From: Irineochytrium annulatum
Lineage: Eukaryota > Chytridiomycota > Chytridiomycetes > Chytridiales > Chytridiaceae
Length of the DNA: 11,957 bases
Reading direction: 5' to 3'
NCBI GenBank assembly: GCA_027600665.1
Contig: JADGJL010000928.1
Location: 1-11,957, forward strand
In this document: in pieces, positions 1 to 9,056 of the stretch
How positions within the stretch are numbered: the first letter of the stretch is position 1
How the letters are laid out: every line of letters begins with the position of its first letter
Program-made: the position numbers and the translations under genes
The notes under the pieces: generated by a model
Told to the model about the DNA's origin: nothing
Databases searched by the model: none
The model's input: only the letters and a program-made list of their open reading frames with translations

Positions 1-1865
1 AAAAAGGGGAACAAGGAAGCCGAACCTGGTGAACGTGGCACAGGTGGACCCGCACATCCCATCGCTGACAATCGCGATGCTCTCCCACATCCCAGTCTCA
101 TTCTTTACCACTCCGGCAAAATCGAACTCCTCGCTCTGTAAGCAGTCCAGGTTGAACTTATCGGATCGACCCGGGGCACCGCCGACCTCTAGCTGGGCGT
201 CCGTGAGGTTCGCGCCGGTCAAGGATGCCTTGCCCGTGGCGGTGAAAATTGAGGCGGCGTCGGGCATGCCGTCGAGAATCTCGCGGGAGGTGTCGGAAAG
301 GCGGAAGTCGTAGTTTGGCGTGTCGATGTCGACGGTTCGGAGGAGGTACTGTTGTTTTCGGGAGAGAAAAGTCAGAGCTGCGCTTTTTCAAATAGAGAAG
401 AATTGATGACTTACGACAGCGAGATCGTAGCCGACGCAGATGTCGCCGCCGCCGTTGGACGTTACGTCGATGATCAGGTTCTTAGGGCCTGATTTCATCA
501 GGTTGTCCAACCCGTCAATGATGGATTGGGCCCAGGCCCGGGAGGACAACTTTGGCGGAGGGCTGGCGCTCGAGAATATCCAGACGCCCGTGTTCCCGTC
601 CAAGTTGTAAAAGGCGCCCGACGAGTACGCAGATAGCGGGTGCTTGATGTCGGGCGAAGGGGCAGCCGCCCTGCTCTTAGCGTAGTACTTCTTCTTCCTC
701 CCCATCCTCAGCGGCGTACGCGCCTGCGCATCGGCGACCTTCTTGACCTCGTTGTCAGCGGCTTCGGCGGCAGCAGCAGTCGGAGGGGGGCAGAACTCGC
801 TGTAGTACGCATCCTTCCCCTTCTGCAGCGCCTTCACCGTGGCGCCATCAATAAAAGCGACCCAGGGGACGTTTAGTTCGGCCGTGGTTGACCCATCGGG
901 GCTGACGAGGGAGTACGTCATGGTCGCGACGCCGTCGGTCGTGTCGGTGCGAAGCAGGAGTGGGGATTGTCGGACATACAGGAGGCCGTTTGTGACGGCG
1001 AAACCCGGATTTGGCGCATCATCGCTGCCAAAGTCGGTGATTTGGTACGACGCGAGGACCGAGTTGAAGCGAGACTCGGGGGTTTTGGACTGGCCCCAGA
1101 AGTCACCAAGGTCCTGGACAAAGCTAAGGACGTCGACGCCATTAATGGCCTCGACAGTCCAATCAATGTAATCGGCCGGGTTGAACTTATCGGTCGCGTT
1201 GACGGACCAGAAGGCGTTGACCTTGTTGTTGAGTGCCGTGCAGGTTTTCTGGTTGTCGCCATCGCACCCGATGATGAAGTCGGTCGAGGCGCTGGTGACT
1301 AAGTCGCGAAGGGCAATAATATGTGAGTCGGTAGTGATGTCATACCCGGACGAGATGACCCAGGGTTGGTAATATGTCGGTTGGGAGAAGCATTTAGGAT
1401 TGTAGTGAGCGTGCGGGTCGTTGAGCGACTGAATGGCGGTGGAGATCCTGGTGTGGAAGGCGAGCTCGGTTGTGATGGAGTTGTCCGCGGCAATCTCGTC
1501 CAGGAGGGCCAGGATGTCGACGTTAGAGGGAATCAGGGGTGGAGCCGCGGTCTTCGCGAGCTCAAGGAACGAGTAGACCTTCAAATTGTAAGTACAAAAG
1601 AGAACGATCCAAGGAAGCAACGAACCTCGAAAAAGCGCTTGATGCTGGCGATCTGATCTTCCCGCTGAGTAGAATTTATCGGAAACTGGTTGAAGCATGC
1701 GAGCACGTCGTCGGCCGCTGTGATGGTTTGGAGGGTCGTGCAGGGATCAGAGCTGGTCGCCTTCACGTTCGCTGCGGCGAGGCGGGCGGGGCGGGAGCCG
1801 AGCCGCCTGGGGTCCGCCAGCGACAGCAGCGGGAGGGCCAGCAACGGGAGGACGCGGAGGTGCAT
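1..1865 (-). CDS. Secreted CPAF-like S41 serine peptidase, 3' part beyond left edge
   Basis: Three minus-strand exons are visible: 1865-1626, 1578-415 and 348 to the left edge, with introns 1625-1579 (47 nt, donor GTTCGT) and 414-349 (66 nt, donor GTAAGT). Both introns are phase 0. Together they encode 584 residues before the window ends. The start at 1865 was chosen because it gives a signal peptide at once (MHLRVLPLLALPLLSLADP). S41 hallmarks follow: a histidine in LNDPHAHY (H136 or H138, candidate general base), NLIIDVTSNGGGD (from residue 447), and DGMCGSTCA with the candidate catalytic Ser569 (codon 48-46). This arrangement resembles the CPAF-related S41 group common in fungi, which cleave proteins outside the cell. 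An Ala/Lys-rich low-complexity insert lies at about 348-392. The last visible bases could already be intron (AG then GTTCGG at about 32), so the final 10 or so residues are uncertain. Family is firm; substrate is unknown. Confidence 0.85.
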
Positions 1866-2235
1866 GTGTGGACGTGGGGGGGGCAGGTGGATGTTGGGAA
1901 GCTGGCCATGGTGGGGAGCGTGTTTTATCTCCTGAATGTCTGGCCCTTGGGCGAAGACACAGAGAGTCGGACCCCCGTGTTCGCAAGTAGCCGGCACATT
2001 CACAGCCTCCCTTGGCGCACCGAGGGTATCCCTCTTGGAAAGAATCGACACCGAGGCGGCTTCATCCTGCACCAAAAGCTCAACACCCTGAGCTTCACTA
2101 ATGGAAAAAAGCGACATGCACGGCTGCGGCTGACCGGATTATTTGCTAGAATAGCGGTTTACTACTTGCTTGTGAGGGTGGTGATGATGTCTACATAACT
2201 GCAGATAGCAACGAACAAATGAGGCTGGCATATAC
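1866..2235. other. Intergenic: peptidase promoter and SAM-gene 3' UTR
   Basis: About 370 bases lie between the peptidase start (1865, minus) and the stop of the SAM gene (2236, also minus), so the two genes are in tandem. It must hold the promoter and 5' leader of the peptidase and the 3' end of the SAM gene. Open frames across it on both strands lack codon or protein features of a gene. I see no clear TATA box and no canonical AATAAA on the minus strand. Confidence 0.5.
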
Positions 2236-3174
2236 TTATCCCGCGTAGGCCGGCGGTGCGCCAACTGCCGACATCAACGCGCTCCTCCCGCCTGTGCGCA
2301 TTAACTTCTCTAGCGCCTGCATGACCTTCTCCGCCTCCGTTGGGGTAAGGCCATACTTGTACTGCAACAACCCCTCATCCAGGTCGACGAGCTTCCTGCC
2401 GTCCACGTCCGTCATCCTTGCCGCCACCTCCCTACCCAGACCCATCTCGACAACCCACATCCTCACGTCGACCCTGCTCCACTTCTCCAGCGCGTCCCGT
2501 ATCGTTGAAGTTTCCTGCTGTTCGCTGACTTCCTTTGGCACCGGCATCGATGGGAGCGGTCGGCCGCCTGCCACCCGCCTTGCTCGAGCGGCTAGCAGCG
2601 GCGCTGGGATTAGCAGCGCTTCGCCCGCATCCAAGCGTCCCATCTCCACATCCGATGCTGTCGACGCTGACGCCGACCTTGCGCGCGACTTCTCCCACTC
2701 GACCTCTTTCCTGTGAATTTCAAGGATGGCACTTGAGACCGCGCTGGGCGGCGGCCCGGAGTTATCGGGGTAGGCGAAAGGCCCCGTCGGGGGCTGCCGT
2801 GTGGACTCAACGGGGAGGGCGCTGACCGCGCTATGGAAGCTTCTACGGCAATGCCGATGCCGGAGGAAGAGGATGAAGGCGATGATGGCTGAGATGAGGA
2901 AGACGGGGAGGAAAATGGCTAGGATCTTGATGTTTGGTTAACAAGGAAAACGAGTTGTGTAAGGTAAAGGAACCGAACGAACAATGACGACGGCGGTTGA
3001 GGGCTGATGGCTGGACGCGCTGTTGCCACCGTTAACAACGACGGTCGTTCCAGTCGGATTCACTGTTGCCGTTGTCGCAGTCGTGTGGAAGGACAATGCC
3101 GAGGAGGTTCGCGACGACGCGGCCGATGCGCTCGTCGACGTGGACCCAGCCCCGATCGACCCCGTCGCATCCAT
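2236..3174 (-). CDS. Single-pass membrane protein with Ser/Thr-rich ectodomain and cytoplasmic SAM domain
   Basis: Two exons, 3174-2983 and 2925-2236, are joined by a 57-nt phase 0 intron (donor GTTCGT, acceptor ATCAAG), giving 293 aa. Residues 1-60 are rich in Ser, Thr, Ala and Gly, like the O-glycosylated stalks of fungal surface proteins. The splice builds one membrane segment at about 61-85, and ILAIFLPVFLISAIIAFILF is its core. Basic residues (RHRHCRR) follow, which orient the rest into the cytoplasm. A Pro-rich juxtamembrane part (QPPTGPFAYP, GPPPS) precedes a SAM domain at about 213-273, with the typical VDGRKLVDLDEGLL core and final helix EKVMQALEKL. SAM domains mediate oligomerisation or partner binding in signalling. 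No cleavable signal peptide is seen. A TGA lies in frame just upstream of the chosen ATG, although an acceptor-like ACAG sits 2 bases before it, so a further 5' exon with a signal sequence is possible. The ligand and partner are unknown. Confidence 0.72.
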
Positions 3175-3597
3175 CGCTGTATCTCAAGCGCAAGTTCGAT
3201 TCCTTAGGGTGGCGACTGCCAGTGGCCTTCCTGCAGGTGATGACGGTGAGTGCTGCCACGCCCGCCACCCAGACTCGCTGCTGCGCGCGGTAGCAAGCTA
3301 AGGGTCGGTCGCACCCCTCCAAGTGGGCGTTCCATCATGAAGCCTCAATACATGAAACAGTAACTTGTGAAATCCAATTCTCCACTCTCTTCAACCTTTT
3401 GATATGTTTATTTTCAATTTATACGTATATGTTAAAGGAGCTGGTCATAGTCGAATTGCGCCCCTGCGAATAAGAAAGCTGACAGGGAAAGTGGCGCCTT
3501 CACCTCTGCAACCACCAGCGTCACGACACGACTGCCACGATGGCGCTGGGGCCGGAGGATCTGAGGTGCATGGCGCAGAGGGAGCCATCATGAACGG

Positions 3598-3604
3598 TAT
3601 ATAG
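3598..3604 (+). promoter_or_regulatory. TATA-like box upstream of GPCR gene
   Basis: TATATAG is found 283 bases before the GPCR start codon. It would imply a 5' leader of roughly 250 nt, long but not unusual in fungi. The assignment rests on the motif alone. Confidence 0.25.
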
Positions 3605-3775
3605 ACTTGAACGGTTCACTCTTGCGTTCCGGCATCCCGCGTTTACAGGCGTGGAGAACGCACCCCGATCGCTTGTATCGGCATTATTGCCTTCAAGCAG
3701 CCTCCAACGGTCCTCCGACGGCCTGGACTCCCTCTCGGCACGGTCAGCGGCGTGCATTTAGCTCTATTAATCAGG

Positions 3776-3787
3776 TTGACGCGTCAA
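3776..3787. promoter_or_regulatory. 12-bp palindrome TTGACGCGTCAA with MCB core
   Basis: TTGACGCGTCAA is its own reverse complement and lies 99 bases before the GPCR ATG. Its centre, ACGCGT, is the MluI cell-cycle box bound by fungal MBF-type (Swi6/Mbp1, APSES) regulators at G1/S genes. The same hexamer occurs by chance inside GPCR exons (around 4010, 4156 and 5277), so the core alone is weak evidence; the flanking symmetry and promoter position add some weight. Confidence 0.3.
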
Positions 3788-3886
3788 TCGATGTGCAGGA
3801 TTTACACCGTCGGCCGTCCTGAGCTTCTCCCTTTTACCCGCTGCCCGACTCCCTGACCTGTGCGCGACTCTCCTGACTTCATCGCA

Positions 3887-6800
3887 ATGCCTCCGAGTAT
3901 CGATCAGCGACGACCTAGGGCTCGTGGCGCCTTCGGCTTCGGCCGCCTGTCCGCACTTGCCGCTACGGCTGCTGCGGTCCTGCTGGGGACCGCGCCCACT
4001 GCCGTCGACGCGTTGAATAAAACGAATGTTATCAAGGTATGTGGCTGAGGCGTCTTGACGGCGGGCCAGTGAACGCGCTCTCATCAGTTGCACCTCGCTC
4101 CCGCCTAACACGCTCCGAATGACAGATTGGCTTCGTGTACCCGTTCTCGGTGCCCTTCAACGCGTCCGACTCAAATACGATCCTGTCGAACTTGGCGGAA
4201 AACTTAAACAGTGTCAGCTGCTACGACGCGCTTCTTTGGCTCGTAAACCGGACGAACAATGATCCAACGTAAGGTTTTTTGAGCGAAGGAGTGCGTAAGG
4301 GAGCATGATGGAAGATGTGAAGCGCTTGGGGGAAGAAGTGGCCCTAAAGAGTTTTGGAGTCGATTGGGGGCTTTTCCATCGAGTAAACGAGTCGTCAGGA
4401 CTGAGACTTTATACAAACAGAATTCTACCCGACACCCGGATCGAGCTCGTGCCCGCCAACTCGCAACTGGACCGCGGGACGGCCCTGACGGCCTCTCAGA
4501 ACCTGATCAACAACCACGGCGTGGCGGCCATTATCGGCGAGTCCAATTCCAGGAACACGGTCACCATGGCGCTGGCTGCGGCCGTTAGCAAGTAGGTCTA
4601 CTGAATCTGCAGATCACTTTATTATTGTAAAATTAACGTAATTTCGTGTTGCCACCCAGCACGTTGCACTGCGCGAGTCTCGCGACGACTCCGCAACTTT
4701 CCGTGAAGGCCGACTACCCAACCACCTTCCGCGTAACGACCAACTGCGCCCGTGAGTGTCATTGTCTGACGCGGAAAATGAATCAGCATTGACGTTTTTC
4801 CCGCGTTTGCTCTCATGCAGTCCAGGTGCAGGGTATGCTAGCTCTTGTCACCAAGTTCAACATCACGTCCGTCTCTGCCTTGGTCTCAAACGACGAATTC
4901 GGCGGAGGCATTACGCAGATGCTTCAAAAGTACGCCCCCGAATACAATATCACCATCCACATTATCGTCCCCTACGACATCGCCGCGACGGACTGCGTAA
5001 AACCCCTCCAGACCCTGATTGACGCGCGAGCGCAGACCATCCTCGTCGCCACCATGCAGTTCCAGGCCCTCCCCGTTTTCACGTCGGCCGCGGAGATGAA
5101 CATGATGAACGGTGACTACTGGTTCATCTCTTCGACCGGTTGGACAGAATCCGCCTTCATGCTGTCCCCGGAAACGATTAAAGTCATCCCCTCCTTGGTT
5201 GGCGTCTGGCAGCTCTCCGTACCCGTCCCCAACCCCTTGATCGACACTAGCGGCTCTCAGGAATACCAAGACTTGAACGCGTGGTGGCTCTCGAACTTCT
5301 ACCCGGACGAATCCCCCATCTACCCAGGCGTGTCCAAGACCTTCAACCCCTCGTATGTCCATATTGGCGCCACCAACACGCAGCGCACGCCGTCGAACTG
5401 CGCCAACGACCCGCAGCTAAGCATCGCCAGCCTGATTCCGGAGCTGCCATTCCCGTACCCGGCTGGGAACTCGACCATCCCGGCTTGGGAGGAGGGAGGG
5501 ATGTGCATGGGTGAAGGGCATAACTATCTGGAGGGCTATATGTCGCTGGCAGGTATGCAGGCGAAGTATACCTACTGGTTCAGCAACTACATGTGAGCAT
5601 CCTTTTGCTTCATCCGGATGTCTATAAAGACGGTTTAATATTTTAAATACCACAGGATAAGCACATACCACTGCGGGAAGGTCCTTATCAACTTCTTCGA
5701 TCAGGTGATATACAAGTACCTTGTCGCTTCTTAGCCCGGGACTAACCGTTTGCATTTGCAGTACATCAAATCGGGAAAGTTCAACATTAAGGACTTCAAC
5801 TCCCGCGACATCTTCAACTCGCCTATGAACATTTCCCAGCTCATCAACGGCGTCAACATGACCGATCTCCTTGGGAACCGCATGCGGTAGGCGCTCCAAC
5901 CCGTGTTAAACCTAGGAGGGCGAGAATCTTCTTATACGAACCCTTATAGCTTCGACGCCAACGCCGACGCGATCATGGACCAAGGCATTTTCGTCTACCG
6001 CCCCGTTAACTTCTCTTCCAAAGTACCCGGCGTCGCCGGCATCCAGGTCGGCACCTGGTCCGCGGTCGACGGGTCCATCACGTTCGACGACCCGACGGGG
6101 AAGAGCCTGATCTTCTCGGGCGGTAAAACGGCCCCGCCGCCGCCGCCCGTCATCCCGAGCATCGAATACAAGGCCAACATCAACCTGCGATACGCCATCT
6201 GCGCGGTCGTCGGGTGCTGCTCGTTGTTGACGATCTTGTTGTTGGGTTACATGATCGTCTACAGGGCCCAAAAGATCTTCCTGGCGTCCAGCCCGCGGTT
6301 CCTGTCGCTGATCGTCCTCGGGTCTAACGTTTCCTTCGTGAGCATCTGGCTCTTCTCTGTCTTCCCGATGGTGAGTTCAAAGTGCGACCATAAGAGTACA
6401 GAGAGAATTACTGACCGGCGCAAACAACAGAACAACAGCTCGTGCACGACCTATGCGTGGCTGAAGTACATGGGTTTCGCAATCGTCTTCGGTGCCCTGC
6501 TGCTTAAGGTTAGTAACCCTTTTTTGCTGTTTCGTGCTAGGCTTTAAGCATTGACACGTTTTTGAACGGAATAGACCTACCGCATCTCCATTATCTTCTC
6601 GGCTAAGAAGGGCAAGTCTAAGAACATCCGGAACTTGAACGATTCGGTCCTCTTCGCCTTCTTCTTCGTCTTCATCGCGCTCTGGGCCGCCCTTCTGGTC
6701 GTCTGGACGTCCCTTCCGGCCCAGAGGCCGTACCTGCTCACGGACACGGTGGCGAACGTTGCTAAGAACGGCACCATCGTGTCGTTCAGCACGACGCCTC

Positions 6801-7678
6801 ACTGTAACTTCGGAAACTACAAGTACGCTTTTGTTTAGGAACGGGGTGTGGACAGATTCTGACGTCTTTTACATTTTACAGCTATATTTGCCTTGCCGCC
6901 GTGCTGATCACTCTGCTCGTCGGCGTGACGTTGACGTACTCAGTTAGAAATACGCCGAGCGCCTTTAACGAGTCGAAGTGGATTGCTATCGGTACGCGAT
7001 TTTTCAGGATTGACTCTCTTGCCTAAACTCCATATCCTTGCTCGTTCTATTACGTTAGCTTTGTACAACTGGGTCGTTATCGGTATCGTGCTGGTAAGTA
7101 GTTGATGGCTCGGAGGACGTCCTGCTACCATCTAACGTGTTTTGCTCTTTTTAGAACGCTATTTCCAACTTTGCCGTCCAGGATCCAGACGTGATCTTTG
7201 TCATGGAGTCCGTCATGGTTATCCTCACCCAAACGACCGTGACGGCTGTCCTTATGTACGTATTGCAGGTGTCATGCTTCACATCTTAACATCTTTGTTC
7301 TCTGCTACGTATAGCATCCCGAAGATCATCGAGGTGATGGCCGGCCGGGGGAATGACAACCACACCTTCACGGCGAGCCAATCCGCCGACGCAAAGCACC
7401 ACAACCACAACAGTACGCTCAAGGTATCCGCCAAGAGCCTCCCGAGCGGGGCATCTCACAGCATGCTCGGCTCACCTACGTCGGCAACCTCGCCATTCGG
7501 CGAGGACTTCACGAAGGCGATGGACGCCAAGGACAAGATCATCGACCAGCAGTTGATCGAGATTAGGGAGCTGAAGGAGAAGCTGCACTCGATGGGCCAC
7601 ACGTCAGTGAGGACTTCGCTGCTGCCGCCGCCATCGATCGGCAGCGACGAGAAGGACACAGACGCATTGATCGCGTGA
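3887..7678 (+). CDS. Family C (GABA-B-like) G-protein-coupled receptor
   Basis: Fourteen exons: 3887-4036, 4126-4268, 4421-4591, 4660-4751, 4821-5592, 5656-5704, 5762-5886, 5950-6370, 6431-6508, 6575-6822, 6882-6991, 7059-7093, 7155-7255, 7315-7678. All have GT-AG junctions and matching phases, giving 952 aa. An N-terminal signal or anchor (about 22-43) precedes a type I periplasmic-binding-protein fold (about 50-555, ANF-receptor-like) starting at IGFVYPFSVPF, with about nine N-glycosylation sequons. A Pro-rich linker (TAPPPPPVIPSI) leads straight into seven membrane helices (about 582-834). There is no cysteine-rich domain between them, which points to GABA-B-like rather than glutamate-like receptors. 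Class hallmarks are LKTYRI after TM3, FNESKWIAIALYN at TM6, PKI after TM7, and a Cys before TM3 (NNSSC) that can pair with one in loop 2 (TPHCNF). The cytoplasmic tail carries a coiled coil at about 899-926, as used for dimerisation in GABA-B receptors. It is expected at the plasma membrane, sensing an amino acid or small metabolite; the ligand cannot be read from sequence. Confidence 0.93.
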
Positions 7679-7781
7679 GCCGTTGCGGCGATTGCGAGAA
7701 CTCGTCGTCTCCGGATTGTTAATAATTATGTTGTTTCCTCGTTCCTTACCTTTATCCTTGTTATTGCTCAGAGTAGAATAT

Positions 7782-7787
7782 AATAAA
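7782..7787 (+). terminator. Polyadenylation signal of the GPCR gene
   Basis: AATAAA occurs 104 bases after the GPCR stop codon in an AT-rich patch. It lies before the next start codon at 7863, so the two tandem genes are separated by only 184 bases. Confidence 0.5.
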
Positions 7788-7862
7788 AAAGGCTTGGCGT
7801 GGAGAATTCGATTCAAGGGGGAGCATCGCAACCAGCGGTTTTACATCGGTTTTCCTGTCGAA

Positions 7863-9056
7863 ATGTCAGACACCGGCATGCAGCCCAGGCCGTCTCCCCC
7901 ACCACGCACATCCTCGATGATATGGACGTCCTTCAAGCCCGCGTCGCCGCTGCCATCCCCGCGTCGGCTCAGCAACGTTCAGCTCTCGGCGCCCTCGATC
8001 CCCTCGCCCCTGCGCCACAGCCTTTCCCTCCCCAATCTCGCTGATCTTGAGGAGATCGCCCGCACGTCCTCATCCGCCTCTTCTTCCTCGCATGATCGTC
8101 AGGACTCCACCAGCAATCATCCTCCCAGCCCCGACGCCGTCCACCCGCCTTGGCTCGTCCCAGCCGCGGCCGCACCACCATCGCTGACACATGGGCCGCC
8201 AAATCCCAAAAAGGAAGCAGGCGTCTTCAACTCTCGCCGCGCCGCCCGCGAGATGAGCCTCCGCCGCGTCGTGTCGGACCGGAGCCTGCGGCGGGAGGTT
8301 GACCGCGTGCTGGTGGAACGGCAGCGCTTCTATGAGGTCGCCCGCGTGCCACAACCGATCGCGGAGTCCGTCGCGGAGGGCAGGCCGTCGTCGACCTTTT
8401 CGGTGGCGTACTCTTGCTCGTCGTCCGAAAGCGATGATGAGATGGACAGGGAGACGGAAAAGAAGGAGATGGCGCCTGTGAGGGAGAAGGGGGATGGGTT
8501 TATGAAGAGCGTTCTGAAGAGGTTCAAAGGGCGACGGGCGCGTAGTGTGGATGTAGGGGGGACTGCGGTGACGAAGGATTCAAGGAGGAGGAGCCTTGCG
8601 GGGTGCAAGGAGACGCTGAAGGTCGGCACCGACGTTAAAGAGGACGAGATGATCAGCAAAGACGAGGAGAAAGCCGGCATGGGCGTACTGGGTGATGAAG
8701 TTTCAGCGGACGGGACCCTGAGCGGGGACAAGACGGTTGTCCCCTCTGAAGAAGACGTTGCAATTTGGGCCGCGTCGGATGAAAAACCCTTTGCGCCGGA
8801 TGCCGAGCTGCTCAAGAGCCCTTCCTCGCCGTCCGGTGGGTTGAAGGCCAGATGGTCTGCGCGATGGAGAACCAGCTTCGGGGCCTTACCTCGCGGCGGA
8901 GCGGCGACGTTAAGCGCAAACCTGTCGTCGTTGAGTCTGGACGAAGTGGAGGCGGTGGAACGGGAGGAAGGGTTGGCGGCAATCGACGTCGCACCAGCGC
9001 CGAAGGCGGTTGGTTCGCGGTTTATATCGATGCTGAAGTCCAGGCGCAGGACTTGA
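7863..9056 (+). CDS. Unrecognised basic, Ser-rich protein of 397 aa
   Basis: A single uninterrupted exon of 397 aa. The ATG at 7863 is preferred because the upstream in-frame stretch overlaps the GPCR polyadenylation region. I do not recognise a family. Residues 1-90 are rich in Pro and Ser, typical of disorder. About 129-162 is a strongly charged, probably helical segment (SLRRVVSDRSLRREVDRVL). An acidic Ser/Asp/Glu patch follows at about 186-202. A basic amphipathic piece, FMKSVLKRFKGRRARS, lies at about 213-228, and a similar one, RFISMLKSRRRT, forms the extreme C terminus (386-397). There is no signal peptide or membrane helix. The many Ser residues near Arg suggest a phosphorylated cytosolic or nuclear protein, perhaps touching membranes through the basic helices; this is inference. 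A long antisense frame exists but reads as a shadow. It lies tandem downstream of the GPCR and converges with the MIT gene. Confidence 0.6.
   Translation: MSDTGMQPRPSPPPRTSSMIWTSFKPASPLPSPRRLSNVQLSAPSIPSPLRHSLSLPNLADLEEIARTSSSASSSSHDRQDSTSNHPPSPDAVHPPWLVPAAAAPPSLTHGPPNPKKEAGVFNSRRAAREMSLRRVVSDRSLRREVDRVLVERQRFYEVARVPQPIAESVAEGRPSSTFSVAYSCSSSESDDEMDRETEKKEMAPVREKGDGFMKSVLKRFKGRRARSVDVGGTAVTKDSRRRSLAGCKETLKVGTDVKEDEMISKDEEKAGMGVLGDEVSADGTLSGDKTVVPSEEDVAIWAASDEKPFAPDAELLKSPSSPSGGLKARWSARWRTSFGALPRGGAATLSANLSSLSLDEVEAVEREEGLAAIDVAPAPKAVGSRFISMLKSRRRT

Larger units (their letters stand above)
3175..3886. other. Divergent intergenic region between SAM-protein and GPCR genes
   Basis: About 710 bases separate the start codons of two divergently transcribed membrane-protein genes, so both promoters should lie here. 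The part from 3340 to 3440 is AT-rich and includes the 10-bp palindrome TATACGTATA (3420-3429), a plausible core for the minus-strand gene. A TATA-like box (3598-3604) and an MCB-type palindrome (3776-3787) lie on the GPCR side and are listed separately. No convincing gene is seen inside; the short open frames have no recognisable protein features. Confidence 0.55.

Noticed and set aside
1539..2198. 219-aa plus-strand open frame over the peptidase start
   Set aside because: It is antisense to the signal peptide and first introns of the peptidase, with no domain features; it results from GC-rich codon bias.
3032..3322. Minus-strand frame with a hydrophobic VWVAGVAALTVITC stretch as a signal peptide for the SAM gene
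   Set aside because: It has no ATG in frame, a TGA just upstream, and no donor that joins it in phase to the SAM exon. Kept only as a remote possibility.
4305..4420. Coding sequence starting at the ATG at 4305
   Set aside because: This stretch is intron 2 of the receptor (4269-4420). The splice AC/A restores NNDPT-ILPDT in phase.
5887..5949. Apparent in-frame TAG or a 29-nt ultra-short intron in the GPCR after the RMR codons
   Set aside because: A 29-nt intron ending at 5915 breaks the reading frame. Using the acceptor at 5948-5949 gives a normal 63-nt GT-AG intron in phase and yields the sensible joint RMRFDANADAIM. There is no frameshift or readthrough.
5903..5949. Start of a separate 214-aa gene beginning in GPCR intron 7
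   Set aside because: The frame merely reads through the end of the intron into exon 8; the protein has no start context and duplicates receptor sequence.
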